In this document: piece after piece, positions 42,698 to 52,534 of the stretch
Layout of the letters: every line of letters starts with the position of its first letter
Position numbering within the stretch: position 1 is the stretch's first letter
Source: Fen-1254 sp963769605
GTDB taxonomy: Bacteria > Bacteroidota > Ignavibacteria > UBA10030
Length of the DNA stretch: 64,000 nucleotides
Direction: 5' to 3'
NCBI GenBank assembly: GCA_963769605.1
Contig: CAVYML010000002.1
Span: forward strand, 1 to 64,000
Translations under genes and position numbers: made by a program
Notes under the pieces: model-generated
The model's database searches: none
What the model was told of the DNA's origin: nothing
The model's input: only the letters and a program-made list of their open reading frames with translations

Positions 42698-45499
42698 TTA
42701 TTCCATTACTATTTTAATAATGTTTCCGGAATAGTGAATTAATTTATAATTTTTGGAGAGTTCTAATCCGGTGCCGGAAGAAGGATTCACAATTACAATG
42801 TTGAAAGATCTTTCTTTCAGCATTCCATCGAAATATCCCGTTCGTTCACCGATGGTTATTATTTTTTCTTTATCGTTCCATGCAAACGGTATGATCGCAT
42901 ATTTTTCTTTTTCATAATTATAATTGTCGCCCTCATCTTCATACAACTCGAATTTTCCATCGGCTCCGGGATAAATGCGCAGTTCAATAGGGTCGGCCGG
43001 TTTTTGCGATGTGTATTGAAGAAATGGACCCATCGGAATAATTGATCCGGCCTTTACATACAAAGGCATTATATCGATAGGGGCGGGAGCGGTTATGGTC
43101 TGTCCGCCAGAAAAAGTTTTGCCCGTCCAGAAATCGATCCATTGTGTCGAAGCGGGCAAATAAACTTTCCGCGTTTTATCGGGAAGTTTGACATTGGAGA
43201 CTTTTTTCTCGGAAGGGATAATCCATCGCAGCTGAGCAAGCGCCCCCATAAGATTTTCGTAATATTCAAACTTCACATTGTATTTTTTCCTGGCTTTGAG
43301 AACGATTTTTCCTGATTGGATGAGCGGGGCCTGGTCCTGCCAATAATCGACTATTAATTTGTTATCTATAAAGAGACGTACGCCATCGTCCGTACGTGTA
43401 TTAAAAGTATATTCTCCCGTTTCCGGCGCTATGATTTGACCTTCCCATCTGACCGAAAATGTATCCCGAGTCATTCCCTCCATAGGCGCACCATAGCCCC
43501 AGTCGAAATCAATTTTTGGATCCGTGCGGGCAGTAAAAAGTTTATCGAAATTCATGCCTTCATAATACTCGCCCGTAAGTCCCGGTTTGCCATTGAGATC
43601 AATCAGGTTCTGAGACTGGATAACCCTTCCGGAATCGGTTTCGCCCCAGGGATAATACATCGCCTGCGTTACCGGATTCACGAGTATGGAAGGGCCGAAC
43701 ATAAATTGATCGTCTATATTATAAACCGTGCTGTCGCTCGCAAAATCAAACGCGAGTCCGCGCATGATCGTATAATTGTCGTGCGTCACTTTCCATCCGA
43801 GCGAATAAATATACGGCATAAGTCTGTAACGAAGGTTATCGAATTTCAACTGTGTGTCGTACGACCATGAACCTTTGTCGCCGAACCGCCAGATTTCGCG
43901 GGGTGTACTGCTGCCGTGGACACGGAAGATCGGACAGAATGTGCCGTACTGATACCAGCGCGTGAATAATTCCTTGTACATATCATTGTCGCATCCTCCC
44001 GGAACCAATACGGTATAGCCGCCGATATCAGTCGTCCAGTACGGTATTCCTGTGAAACAAAAATTTAATCCCGCAGGGATTTGTTTGTGAAAAACATCCC
44101 AGCTTGCGGTAATGTCGCCCGACCATGTCGTCGTTGCGTTGCGCTGCTGGCCGGCAAATGCCGACCTTGTGAGAATATACACGCGTATATCGGAAGTGAG
44201 GCGATGCTGTCCTTCGTAAACAGCCTTCGTTGTCATGAGAGAGTATGTATTAAAATATCGGGCTCCCGTCCCCAAATCGTTACTCATTAATCGCTTGGCT
44301 GCATCGTTTCTCAGATCGCCTATATCCGGTTCCGAGGCATCGAGCCACCAACCGTCAAATCCCTTGTCAAACAATGAATCTTTTATCTGCTTCCAATACA
44401 ATGATCGGGCTACCGGACTGTAAGCGTTATAATACCTCGCACTGTCCCACGGTACGGCATTCCATAAAAATCCATTCTTGTTCAATTCATCGAAATTTGT
44501 GCTTCCCGGTTCGAATTTTCCCCATATCGAAATGATAATCTTTGCATTCTTGTTATGAACATCCTTTGTCATTCCGAGCGGATCGTGAAAACGTTTCCTG
44601 TTCATGTAATGCGATCCCCATGCCTGCGGGTCCCAGTAATGCCAGTCCTGTACGATAAGATCCATCGGTACCTGCCGGCGTCGAAGCTCGTCGACAATTC
44701 CGATTATCTCATCCTGGGATTTATATCGTTCCTTCGACTGAATGAAACCGTATGCCCATTTCGGATACAGCGGAGCTTGTCCGGTGAGCGTACGGTAACC
44801 TGATATAACTTCATCCGGATTTTGACCTGCGATAAAGTAATAGTCGATTCCATCTCCGACTTCCGACCATATCTGCATACCCTGTGCATTATCCGTAAAT
44901 CTGGAAAAAGAATAATTATCCCAGAGAATTCCGTATCCTTTTGAAGAGACCAGCATAGGAATGGAGACTGTCATGTTGAATTGGTAAAGTTCAACGGTTT
45001 TTCCCCGAAGGTTCATATTGCCCTCCTGGTGCTGCCCCAAACCGTAGATTGCTTCGTTGTCCGCGAGCACAAATTTTTGACTGATGCTGTTGGTTTTTTC
45101 ACCGATAATATTTGCCGGAAGAATTTCTCTTCCGTTTTCCTGAAGCAGTGTTTTTCCCGCAGCGTCGAGGAATTGTATTTTTCCTGAAGTCAAATCGACT
45201 TTTACCTGAATAGAGGATGTGGAAATCACAACGGATGTCGGTTCTTCTTTGAGCGACCATTTCGCATGTTTAGGCGCCTGATTCACAATAATAAGACTCT
45301 CATGTTTTTGAGTCTCCCGGTTAGGCCTGTACTCAATCCTGATAATTTTATCTCCCAGAATGTGAACCTGGACATTTACGGAATCTCCCATAACTACAAT
45401 TCCATCATCCTTCTTGATGATATTTTCTTTCGCATGCAAGACGGTGAGGGACATAAGAATTGTGAGTGATAGAAAAATGGATATGGCAATTCTCGTCAT
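42698..45499 (-). CDS. GH31 alpha-xylosidase-type glycosidase with inserted PA14 domain
   Basis: The 933-residue exported protein has a signal peptide (ISIFLSLTILMSLTVLHA). The GH31 barrel has LYPKWAYGFIQSKERYKSQ, LIVQDWHYWDPQAWGSHYM, the nucleophile in GWWLDASEPDIGD (about 405) and the acid/base in TWSGDITASWDVF (about 467). A PA14 module is inserted in the C-terminal part (about 640-775, LTGEYYEGMNFDKLF to LVDYWQDQAPLI). PA14 insertions are known in the xyloglucan alpha-xylosidase of Cellvibrio, where they help bind longer oligosaccharides. First gene of the run leading to GH31, GH43-CE1, GH127, GH13 and GH35. Confidence 0.92.
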   Translation of the reverse strand: MTRIAISIFLSLTILMSLTVLHAKENIIKKDDGIVVMGDSVNVQVHILGDKIIRIEYRPNRETQKHESLIIVNQAPKHAKWSLKEEPTSVVISTSSIQVKVDLTSGKIQFLDAAGKTLLQENGREILPANIIGEKTNSISQKFVLADNEAIYGLGQHQEGNMNLRGKTVELYQFNMTVSIPMLVSSKGYGILWDNYSFSRFTDNAQGMQIWSEVGDGIDYYFIAGQNPDEVISGYRTLTGQAPLYPKWAYGFIQSKERYKSQDEIIGIVDELRRRQVPMDLIVQDWHYWDPQAWGSHYMNRKRFHDPLGMTKDVHNKNAKIIISIWGKFEPGSTNFDELNKNGFLWNAVPWDSARYYNAYSPVARSLYWKQIKDSLFDKGFDGWWLDASEPDIGDLRNDAAKRLMSNDLGTGARYFNTYSLMTTKAVYEGQHRLTSDIRVYILTRSAFAGQQRNATTTWSGDITASWDVFHKQIPAGLNFCFTGIPYWTTDIGGYTVLVPGGCDNDMYKELFTRWYQYGTFCPIFRVHGSSTPREIWRFGDKGSWSYDTQLKFDNLRYRLMPYIYSLGWKVTHDNYTIMRGLAFDFASDSTVYNIDDQFMFGPSILVNPVTQAMYYPWGETDSGRVIQSQNLIDLNGKPGLTGEYYEGMNFDKLFTARTDPKIDFDWGYGAPMEGMTRDTFSVRWEGQIIAPETGEYTFNTRTDDGVRLFIDNKLIVDYWQDQAPLIQSGKIVLKARKKYNVKFEYYENLMGALAQLRWIIPSEKKVSNVKLPDKTRKVYLPASTQWIDFWTGKTFSGGQTITAPAPIDIMPLYVKAGSIIPMGPFLQYTSQKPADPIELRIYPGADGKFELYEDEGDNYNYEKEKYAIIPFAWNDKEKIITIGERTGYFDGMLKERSFNIVIVNPSSGTGLELSKNYKLIHYSGNIIKIVME

Positions 45500-45711
45500 T
45501 CTATTAATCCTTCCATTAAAATGTTCTGGAAATGCAGCTAAGAATCCGGTTCCGCGGATTTTCGTTTCAACGCATTCAAGCCGATTTTAAAAATGAAATT
45601 CTATTCCATAAGGCAAAGCGCTTCGTACGTATTGTCCTTTTTTATAGCAAAACACAACGTCTTTCGATCGAAGACGCTCTGTTTTATTTTTTATGTTCTC
45701 ATTTTGATGAC

Positions 45712-46475
45712 TCATGGTTTCTTCAGACTGATCCTCGCGGCAAATCCCCCGCGCTCGGCAATATTCACTGAAAGAATGGTATCTTTTTTGACTCCAAAAG
45801 TTTTGCCTTCAAAACTGCGCGGAGTTTTTCCATCGGTGATCAACAGGCATTCATAAATTCCTTTGCCTAAAAAAGTTAAAGGCACTGAAATAGTTTTTAC
45901 CTTAACTTCTCCGTTTAGTCCGGCAATGTACCAGTCATGTCCATGACGTCTTGCCAGAATAGACAGTCCAGCCAGGCTTTATCGCTGTCCGGTATATTAA
46001 ATCCGCTGCACTCGTTTGTAACTGTGCAGATCTTTTTGGATTTTTCCGGGAAGCGGTACCTGAAAACGACGCCATCCGGATAAATCCGCACAACAAGCTC
46101 CAATTTGGATTGAGAGGGATTTTCAAATGTGAAAATTTGTTCTCTCCCTCGGCTGTGAATATCTCGATGATTGCCGACTAATAAATGATATGTTTCATCG
46201 ATGGTTTTTATTTTGGATTCTGAAATAAAAGATAATTCGTGAGAAGAATCCTGGTCATTCCGTCTGAGGCCCAGAGGTGAAAAGCGAATGATTTCCGCAT
46301 TCCATCCGTTTTTAGATGGAGCGGTTACACGATAGGTGAGAGTGGAATCTTTGAGCAGGAGTGAGAAACTTAGGGTTCCATCCGAATCGAAAAGAATCCA
46401 GATCTTCTCCTTCGCCGTCAATGAGAGAGAACTTATAATAAGTAATAAAAACACCCGACTGTATGATGTCTTCAT
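45712..46475 (-). pseudogene. GH97 glycosidase with catalytic domain deleted
   Basis: The N-terminal 180 codons are GH97-like: signal peptide (VFLLLIISSLSLTAKEK), LTYRVTAPSKNGWN, SPLGLRRND, LVVRIYPDGVVFRYRFPEKS and SGFNIPDSDKAWLD. They then join, out of frame, to the last 80 codons of the family (ILARRHGHDWYIAGLNGEVK, ISVPLTFLGKGIYECLLITD, VNIAERGGFAARISLKKP, stop 45712). The whole (beta/alpha)8 catalytic barrel, an estimated 350-400 codons, is missing. The junction lies near 45955-45965. GH97 enzymes are alpha-glucosidases or alpha-galactosidases; this copy cannot work. Still has a complete start and signal peptide. Confidence 0.85.
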
Positions 46476-46500
46476 CGAAGCATACCTTCTATCAAAGTCT

Positions 46501-46519
46501 TAAGATGGACTCCATCTTA
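46501..46519. terminator. Stem-loop repeat GATGGA...TCCATC, copy 2
   Basis: TAAGATGGA (46501-46509) and TCCATCTTA (46511-46519) around one base. It lies 7 bp past the stop of the GH5 gene (minus strand), the same position as the longer copy at 28177 relative to the beta-helix gene. Confidence 0.55.
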
Positions 46520-46525
46520 CCTATA

Positions 46526-48554
46526 CTATTTCAACAGAATCAATTTTTTGACAGCGACAAAACTTCCGGCTTCCAATCTAGAGAAATACACGCCGCTTGA
46601 AAATGCTGTTGCATTCCACTGCCGTGAATATTTACCTGCTTCTAATTCACCGGAAAAAATCGTCGCCACCTCTCTTCCAATGATATCGTAAATTTTCAGT
46701 GTTACATGCGATCTCTGTGCAAGCTGGAATGCGATGGTTGTCGTAGGATTAAATGGATTAGGATAATTATTCGAAAGCTCGAAGTGAAGCGGAACACTCT
46801 CCGGATTTACCGATGTCATCAAAGAAAAAGTTATGTTGTCCAGATTAAACTGCTGCCAGCTGTTAATGGCAAGATGCATAATCTGTACGCCCGCATTCAG
46901 CGAAATCGATTTCGACACTGGAGCAAAGCTTGTCCATCCGCCGGTAGCCGCAGTTGTAAAAGGTATCGGACTGCGGGTACTGGGAAATTGAAGCGTAAAT
47001 GATCCGCCGGGATTATTGGGATCGGCGGCGTAACTGACCGATACGTTATAATTTCCGCTTTGCTGAACGTTTATAGTGTATTCCAGCCATTCGCCTGCGG
47101 CAACATCAGTTACATAATATTGCGATTGATTTTGTGCAATATCCACACCGTCGTTTCTATATATGCCGCCGGTATTGATTTCATCCACATCGTGATAGGC
47201 TAATCCTTCGCCGCCGATATCATAGTTTTCGCATTCTACTATTCCGGGCACACTGGCAGGCGCGCCTAAATAAGGCGCCCGATACGTTCCTGGAATATCC
47301 AGCATGACAGGGTAAGATTCAATTTCTATGGAATCGTTCAGGCTTGAACCTTTCAGGTTTGCCCTTAATCTATAAAAAAATTCTTTGCCTCTGCTTGTTG
47401 TCGAATCGATAAAGGTGGAATCAGTAGGCGCGAGTTTCGCAAAATATGCAAAATTGTTGGTATCGATTTTGCGTTCAACGATAAGACTGTCAATTTGGGT
47501 CGTTCTGTTGCTCCATTTAAGTTGTATCGATGTGTCGTTATATGCACTAATTTTCATATAGTTCGGTGATTCTTTATAGGTACGAATAAGAACGTCTTTT
47601 ATTTCACCCCATGTATGTTTAATTCGATTGTAAAATGGAAAAGTTCCGCCGTCCTCCCACGCCATAAACGGAAGATTGTACAGCTGTGCCTTTTCGGAAA
47701 CTGTTGCATAGGCACACATGCGGGAGTTATAATCACATCTATACGAATAACCAAATTCACTCAGTACGACCGGCACATTATTCAGCGCCCCCCAGTTTGT
47801 AACTTCAATGAATTTTTGAACGGTGGTATTGATGTCGGCAGGAGAGCCATAGGTGCCCGGGCCTTCGAGTCCAAAAGGCCACGGGTCGTACGAATGGTAG
47901 TAACCGATTATAAAATTGTCCTGTGGAACGGCTGCGGCAACAAGATCGTTCTGAATTTGAATAATTGGCGCCTGAAAACAAGACGATTCTGGTCGGATTG
48001 GTTTTCCGGATGGTTTGAATTGTTCTGGCATTCAGATCGTTCACATTTGCAAGGGACAGCGGATAAGGTTCATTGATAACATCAAAGAACAAGCTGTCCG
48101 ATTTGTTTTGAAATTTTGTCGCTATCTGGCTCCAGATACTGTCAAAACGGGCCTGGTTTTCAGTTGAATAATTAGATTTAAGCCAATCTTCGTGCATCGC
48201 ATTGATGATAATTATTAAGTGGCGGCTTAATCCCCAATCTACAACTTGTTCGATACGGTTAAGCCATGTCGTGTCGATGGTGTACGGCGCAAAATTTTCG
48301 GTATGCTTGTCCCAGGTAATGGGCACCCGCACGCTGTTAAATCCGGCATTCTTATAATCGTCAAAAGTGTTTGCGGTAGTGACAATCGTTTGGGGATTTT
48401 GCCATTCGCCTTCATAGTCAGGCGCTTCAAATGTGTTGCCCAAATTGATGCCTCTGCCCAATGCTTTTAATGCATCGGTAGGCGATATTTGAGCTCGCAC
48501 GCCGGCTGCTGTGCAAAAGAGCAAAAGTACTGAAATAGTAAAATATTTTTTCAT
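46526..48554 (-). pseudogene. GH5 endo-glucanase/xyloglucanase with CBM6 and sorting domain, one frameshift
   Basis: The intended protein has about 675 residues. Signal peptide (MKKYFTISVLLLFCTAAGVR), then a GH5 barrel: LGRGINLGNTFEAPDYEGEW (GH5_4-like), FNSVRVPITW, the acid/base Glu in FFDVINEPYPL (about 140) and the nucleophile Glu in PVVLSEFGYSY. A linker domain precedes a CBM6 (about 445-575, GIVECENYDIGGEGLAYHD to FNLDNITF). The sorting tail carries NNYPNPFNPTTTIAF and GVYFSRLEAGS. The frames change near 47951-47953, where one extra base lies between GANYSNS and NDLVAAAVP. Removing it gives an uninterrupted enzyme. It would cut the glucan backbone, making it the entry enzyme of the locus. 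Confidence 0.82.
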
Positions 48555-48634
48555 GGGGAACTCTCCTATATTTTTTTAAAACAATGAACTCGGATTCATT
48601 GTAATTTATTTACTGTGGTATATGTCCTTTTCGA

Positions 48635-50311
48635 TTAATCCCAGTTATAATTTACAACTTTCTCGTTGAGTTTCCATTTTTTAGGAATGGCGTTTTCCAT
48701 CCAATCCAATGGTTCGCCTAAAGGTACATTTTGAGATGCGGCTTTGAAACATTCTTTAATGTCTTTTCTTAACAGGTCTCCAGTTGCTTCGGCTTGCGCG
48801 GAGATAAAGAGCGGAGTCCCGCTTTTTGCAACAAGTTCCATCCATTGCTTGTTTTTGTCCCACGGAACTTTTGGAGTAAGTCCCACACAATCAGGATCGG
48901 CCGCATAGAATGCACCGTGTTGTATGCCTCTGAACGCCAATGTATTGACACCCATGGTTCGGGTTCTTTTCCATTCGTTGCCCGACGTGTCGTCACCGAT
49001 GCGATTAAGCTCAAAGATGCCGGCGGCTAAGTGACTAAACGTATTGCAGCCGAGAATGTATGTCTCACCTGCGGCAGTCCGGATAGTTCGATAAAGATTT
49101 AGAATTATTTCTGCATTGGTGAGAGATGTATCATGCATACTCCAATTCGAAGCGGTCATAGATCGTTCTTTTAACATCTCAAAACCCCATCTTCCAAAGA
49201 TATCGAAAGATGTAAAATCAAATTTTATCAGTTCATACCCCCACTGGTTATAGAGCTTAAAATAGTTTCCCACGCGTTCCAAATTTTCCGGGATGGTCGG
49301 GTCGAGCACCGGTTTATTTTCTTCTCTTCCTTTGATAAAAGGCAGCACTAAGGAATTTGAATCTTTGTAACTTCCGCAAAGCGGACGGGTCCATAGACCG
49401 GGACGCATGCCTGCTTTTTTTATTTTTTCCGCAAGTAAGCTCATATCTCCGAACTTTTCATTCGGCCTGCTCATTGTGTCTCCCCAGCAGCAATCATTCG
49501 GCAGGGAAGGAGAATCCTGGAACCATCCGGCATCGATTACTGAAAATGGACGATTGGTTAGACCATCAGCCATAGGAGCCATCATTGCGGTATGTTCCAA
49601 AATCAATTTTTCCGAATTGTTGCCGTAGCTAAAATACCAGTCATTGATGCCGTATACAGGCTGTTGGGGCATGCGGGCTTTATCGCACATTGCTTTTGCA
49701 AATCTTCTTGCGGTTTGAAAAGGCGATTCGTCGAATGTGCCTTGAACGGTAAGGATTTCGGCAGCTTGCAGTTTCCTGCCGTTTAATTGCACGCCATTGC
49801 CGCCCGAATGAGTGTCTAAGGTAAGGCTTAATTCACTCTCACCGACCTGCCAGGAGCAAAATGAATGGGCGCCTGTTTTCACGCCGAAACCATTTGTTGT
49901 ACTGCCGTCAAACTCCAAAAAATACCAGGGTAAGATCTGAGAATTTTCGGACTTATGCCACGAAACATCGCCATAGGTGCGTTCCCAGTGATCGTTTAAA
50001 ATAACAGCGGATCTCTTGCTCGGGACATTCCACGAAAGTGTGACTGAACTCAGTTTTACTTTTGGCGCCTGAATTGTTATCGCGATGCCTGCGCCGGTAC
50101 TTTCCAGTCCCACGAGGATATCCTGATATGTCCATATTTCTTTTCCCGTAGTCGCAAGCTGTACATTTTGATCGTTTAAAACGGCCGAAATATTATCCGG
50201 GAAATTAATTAATTGTCCTTTTTGCTCTCTTGATGAAGCAAATAATGAATCATGCATCAAAGCTGCAGCCAATGTCAAACCCGTGGCCTTTATGAAGTTC
50301 CTGCGATCCAT
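48635..50311 (-). CDS. GH36-like alpha-galactosidase (melibiase-type) with Tat signal
   Basis: The 558-residue protein starts MDRRNFIKATGLTLAAAL, a twin-arginine export signal, so it is exported folded. A beta-sandwich N-domain is followed by a barrel: PFSVIDAGWFQDSP, LAEKIKKAGMRPGLWTRPL, the probable nucleophile Asp in YELIKFDFTSFD (about 365) and the probable acid/base Asp in RIGDDTSGNEW (about 430). These fit the GH27/GH36 clan; the exact family is uncertain. It probably releases alpha-linked galactose or a related sugar. It is the only member of the locus with a Tat signal; the others use Sec signals. Confidence 0.7.
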   Translation of the reverse strand: MDRRNFIKATGLTLAAALMHDSLFASSREQKGQLINFPDNISAVLNDQNVQLATTGKEIWTYQDILVGLESTGAGIAITIQAPKVKLSSVTLSWNVPSKRSAVILNDHWERTYGDVSWHKSENSQILPWYFLEFDGSTTNGFGVKTGAHSFCSWQVGESELSLTLDTHSGGNGVQLNGRKLQAAEILTVQGTFDESPFQTARRFAKAMCDKARMPQQPVYGINDWYFSYGNNSEKLILEHTAMMAPMADGLTNRPFSVIDAGWFQDSPSLPNDCCWGDTMSRPNEKFGDMSLLAEKIKKAGMRPGLWTRPLCGSYKDSNSLVLPFIKGREENKPVLDPTIPENLERVGNYFKLYNQWGYELIKFDFTSFDIFGRWGFEMLKERSMTASNWSMHDTSLTNAEIILNLYRTIRTAAGETYILGCNTFSHLAAGIFELNRIGDDTSGNEWKRTRTMGVNTLAFRGIQHGAFYAADPDCVGLTPKVPWDKNKQWMELVAKSGTPLFISAQAEATGDLLRKDIKECFKAASQNVPLGEPLDWMENAIPKKWKLNEKVVNYNWD

Positions 50312-50547
50312 TCTTGCGATTCTCTCTTAAAGCAATAATAAGCATCCGGAAAATCCGGAGACACGCTCAAAAAACACTTTCCTTTTCCGGAAAAAAACTA
50401 TCATTATCCTGCCATAAATGAGGCAGTCCAAAAAATTCATTTGTTGGCAGGATAGGCATTCTTGCCTCTGACTGCTGACGCCCGGCAAAATGTGCAACGG
50501 GTAAATAGGAGTCACGCGGGCAGTCCTGTTCGATATTGACTGAGAAT

Positions 50548-52470
50548 GACAAACAGGAATGAGTCCGCTCTAAAAAGGTCATAAAATACTTTGGCAAGAT
50601 AATTGTATTGATAAAGAATATTACAATCAATTATCGGAAAAAACAATGTTCAAGAAAAATGAAAAGCACAAACAGGCCGATATCTTCGGATTTTCCTCGA
50701 TTCTTCCTAAGTTATACGTAGAAGAGATCGAAGAATCCAATGAGGCATCATTTTACAAATTGATCTTTTCCAAAATTCGAGAAGAAGATTTCGCATGTTT
50801 GTATTCAGAACAATACAGTCGTCCCAATGCGCCGATCAATTGTATTATTAGTTCAATCTTGCTTCAGGCTAAACACCATTGGACAATAAATGAGTTGTTT
50901 GACAATATCAAGTTTAACCTGCTCACAAAAGTCGCGCTTGGATTACAGACAATTCACGAGGTTCCTTTCAATCAAGCAACGTTTTTCAATACACAAAATC
51001 GGTTAAATGACTACTTCGTGAAGACCGGTATCAACTTACTTGAAAAACTGTTTGACCATCTTACCGAAGATCAACTCAAAGAGCTCAAGATCAAAACAAA
51101 CATCCAACGAACAGATTCATTCCAAGCGGTGTCCAATATTCGTCGATATTCCCGTCTGCAATTGTTGGTCGAGATGCTTATCCGTGTTCATCGAGTGCTG
51201 AGCGAAGATGACCGCAAAGCGTTTGATGAGGTTTTTGCACCTTATGTAAATAAAACCTCAGGGCAATTCATTTACCGATTGGATCAAACAGCAATCCAAA
51301 CGGAGTTGGAGAACATTGGTCACATTTATAAGCGGATCCATACAGAACTGTTCCCGCGCTATCACGATATTGAAATCTTTACAATATTTGAGCGTGTCTA
51401 CACTGAACACTTTACCGTTGTCGAAGAGAAGATAACATTGGTTGATGTGAAAACATTGTCAACCAATATGTTGCAATCACCCGATGATATTGAAGCAACG
51501 TATATTAAAAAGAACAATACGGCCTACCGGGGATTTGTCGTCAATGTAGTAGAAACATGCAATCCGGAGAATCAGCTGAATTTGATTACGGATATTTCTG
51601 TTTCGACGAACAATGTTGATGATTCAAAAAATCTTCATGAGCGTTTGGATAGAGTGAAGGCAAAAACACCGGAAATCGCAGAGTTGCATAACGACGGCGC
51701 ATATGGATCAAACGCCAATGATATAAAATGTTCAGAGTTAGGAATCACGCAAATCCAGACGGCGATTCGTGGCAAAGAGGCTGCAATTGAAATAACGATA
51801 CAGAAAACGGATGTTGATTCATACCATGTGAGTTGCCCTTATCAGACGGTTGTTGCAACCAAAGGCAGAAAAAAATTTAGAGCGGCGTTCGATACTTCTC
51901 TCTGCGCGGCATGTCCCTTATGCGAACGATGCAATTTCGCTAAAGATCGAAGCAACAAATTTCGTTTTTACTATTTTTGGGAAAAAGATTATCAGCGCAT
52001 AAAACGAGCTCACAACATTTTGCAAATTCCACCGGAACGACGGACGCTCAGAGCCAACGTAGAGGCGACGGTCTCAGAGTTTAAGAAAAAGATGCCCAAG
52101 GATAAGCTCAAAGTTCGTGGACAATTTAAGACCATGCTCTTTGCGATTACCACTGGCATTGTTATAAACTTCGGGCGTATTGTTCGTTACATGGACGATC
52201 TTGCCATCTCTCCGGGTGAAGAAACTCAGATAGTTATGGCCTCATAGAGACAAGAACAGATGATGTATGGCTATAGTCAGCTAAGATGGCTGCCGATAGC
52301 ATCATTTTTTGAAAAGGACGGATAACTGATGACGTAAAGAGACTGTTTTGAAATATCTTTCTTCCTGAAGAATTATTTTGTAAAAACAGGAGACGTTTCA
52401 GATCATAAAATTGGTCAAAAGAATAAATTCTTAAATAGTGCTTTTTAGAGCGGACTCAGGAATGTTTGTC
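50548..52470 (+). mobile_element. IS1182-family insertion sequence
   Basis: The 1,923-bp element has long terminal inverted repeats (50548-50577 and 52441-52470; outer part GACAAACA, inner part GAGTCCGCTCTAAAAAG). They match at 26 of 30 positions. All four mismatches form one block, where both ends read GGAA on the + strand. I see no clear target duplication. It lies between the GH36-like gene and the second GH13. Confidence 0.88.
50646..52247 (+). CDS. IS1182-family transposase
   Basis: The 533-residue DDE transposase shows the N-terminal DUF772-like region (YSRPNAPINCIISSILLQAK, HWTINELFDNIKFNL), DSFQAVSNIRRYSRLQLLV with the first catalytic Asp, ELHNDGAYGSNAND (second Asp), the zinc-like CAACPLCERCNF cluster, and RTLRANVEATVSEFKKKMP (Glu). 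Full length and apparently intact. It fills its element, and the ATG follows a short AT-rich leader. Confidence 0.9.
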   Translation: MFKKNEKHKQADIFGFSSILPKLYVEEIEESNEASFYKLIFSKIREEDFACLYSEQYSRPNAPINCIISSILLQAKHHWTINELFDNIKFNLLTKVALGLQTIHEVPFNQATFFNTQNRLNDYFVKTGINLLEKLFDHLTEDQLKELKIKTNIQRTDSFQAVSNIRRYSRLQLLVEMLIRVHRVLSEDDRKAFDEVFAPYVNKTSGQFIYRLDQTAIQTELENIGHIYKRIHTELFPRYHDIEIFTIFERVYTEHFTVVEEKITLVDVKTLSTNMLQSPDDIEATYIKKNNTAYRGFVVNVVETCNPENQLNLITDISVSTNNVDDSKNLHERLDRVKAKTPEIAELHNDGAYGSNANDIKCSELGITQIQTAIRGKEAAIEITIQKTDVDSYHVSCPYQTVVATKGRKKFRAAFDTSLCAACPLCERCNFAKDRSNKFRFYYFWEKDYQRIKRAHNILQIPPERRTLRANVEATVSEFKKKMPKDKLKVRGQFKTMLFAITTGIVINFGRIVRYMDDLAISPGEETQIVMAS

Positions 52471-52534
52471 CTACCATAATTCCTTCTTTTTAAAAAATCT
52501 CTATCCATGGAGCCGGTGATGACTAAACCGGCGT

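Noticed and set aside
45660..45700. Terminator on the + strand (CGTCTT...AAGACG then T-rich)
   Set aside because: No + strand gene precedes it, and the arms are short and imperfect; it overlaps the region just past the GH97 remnant.
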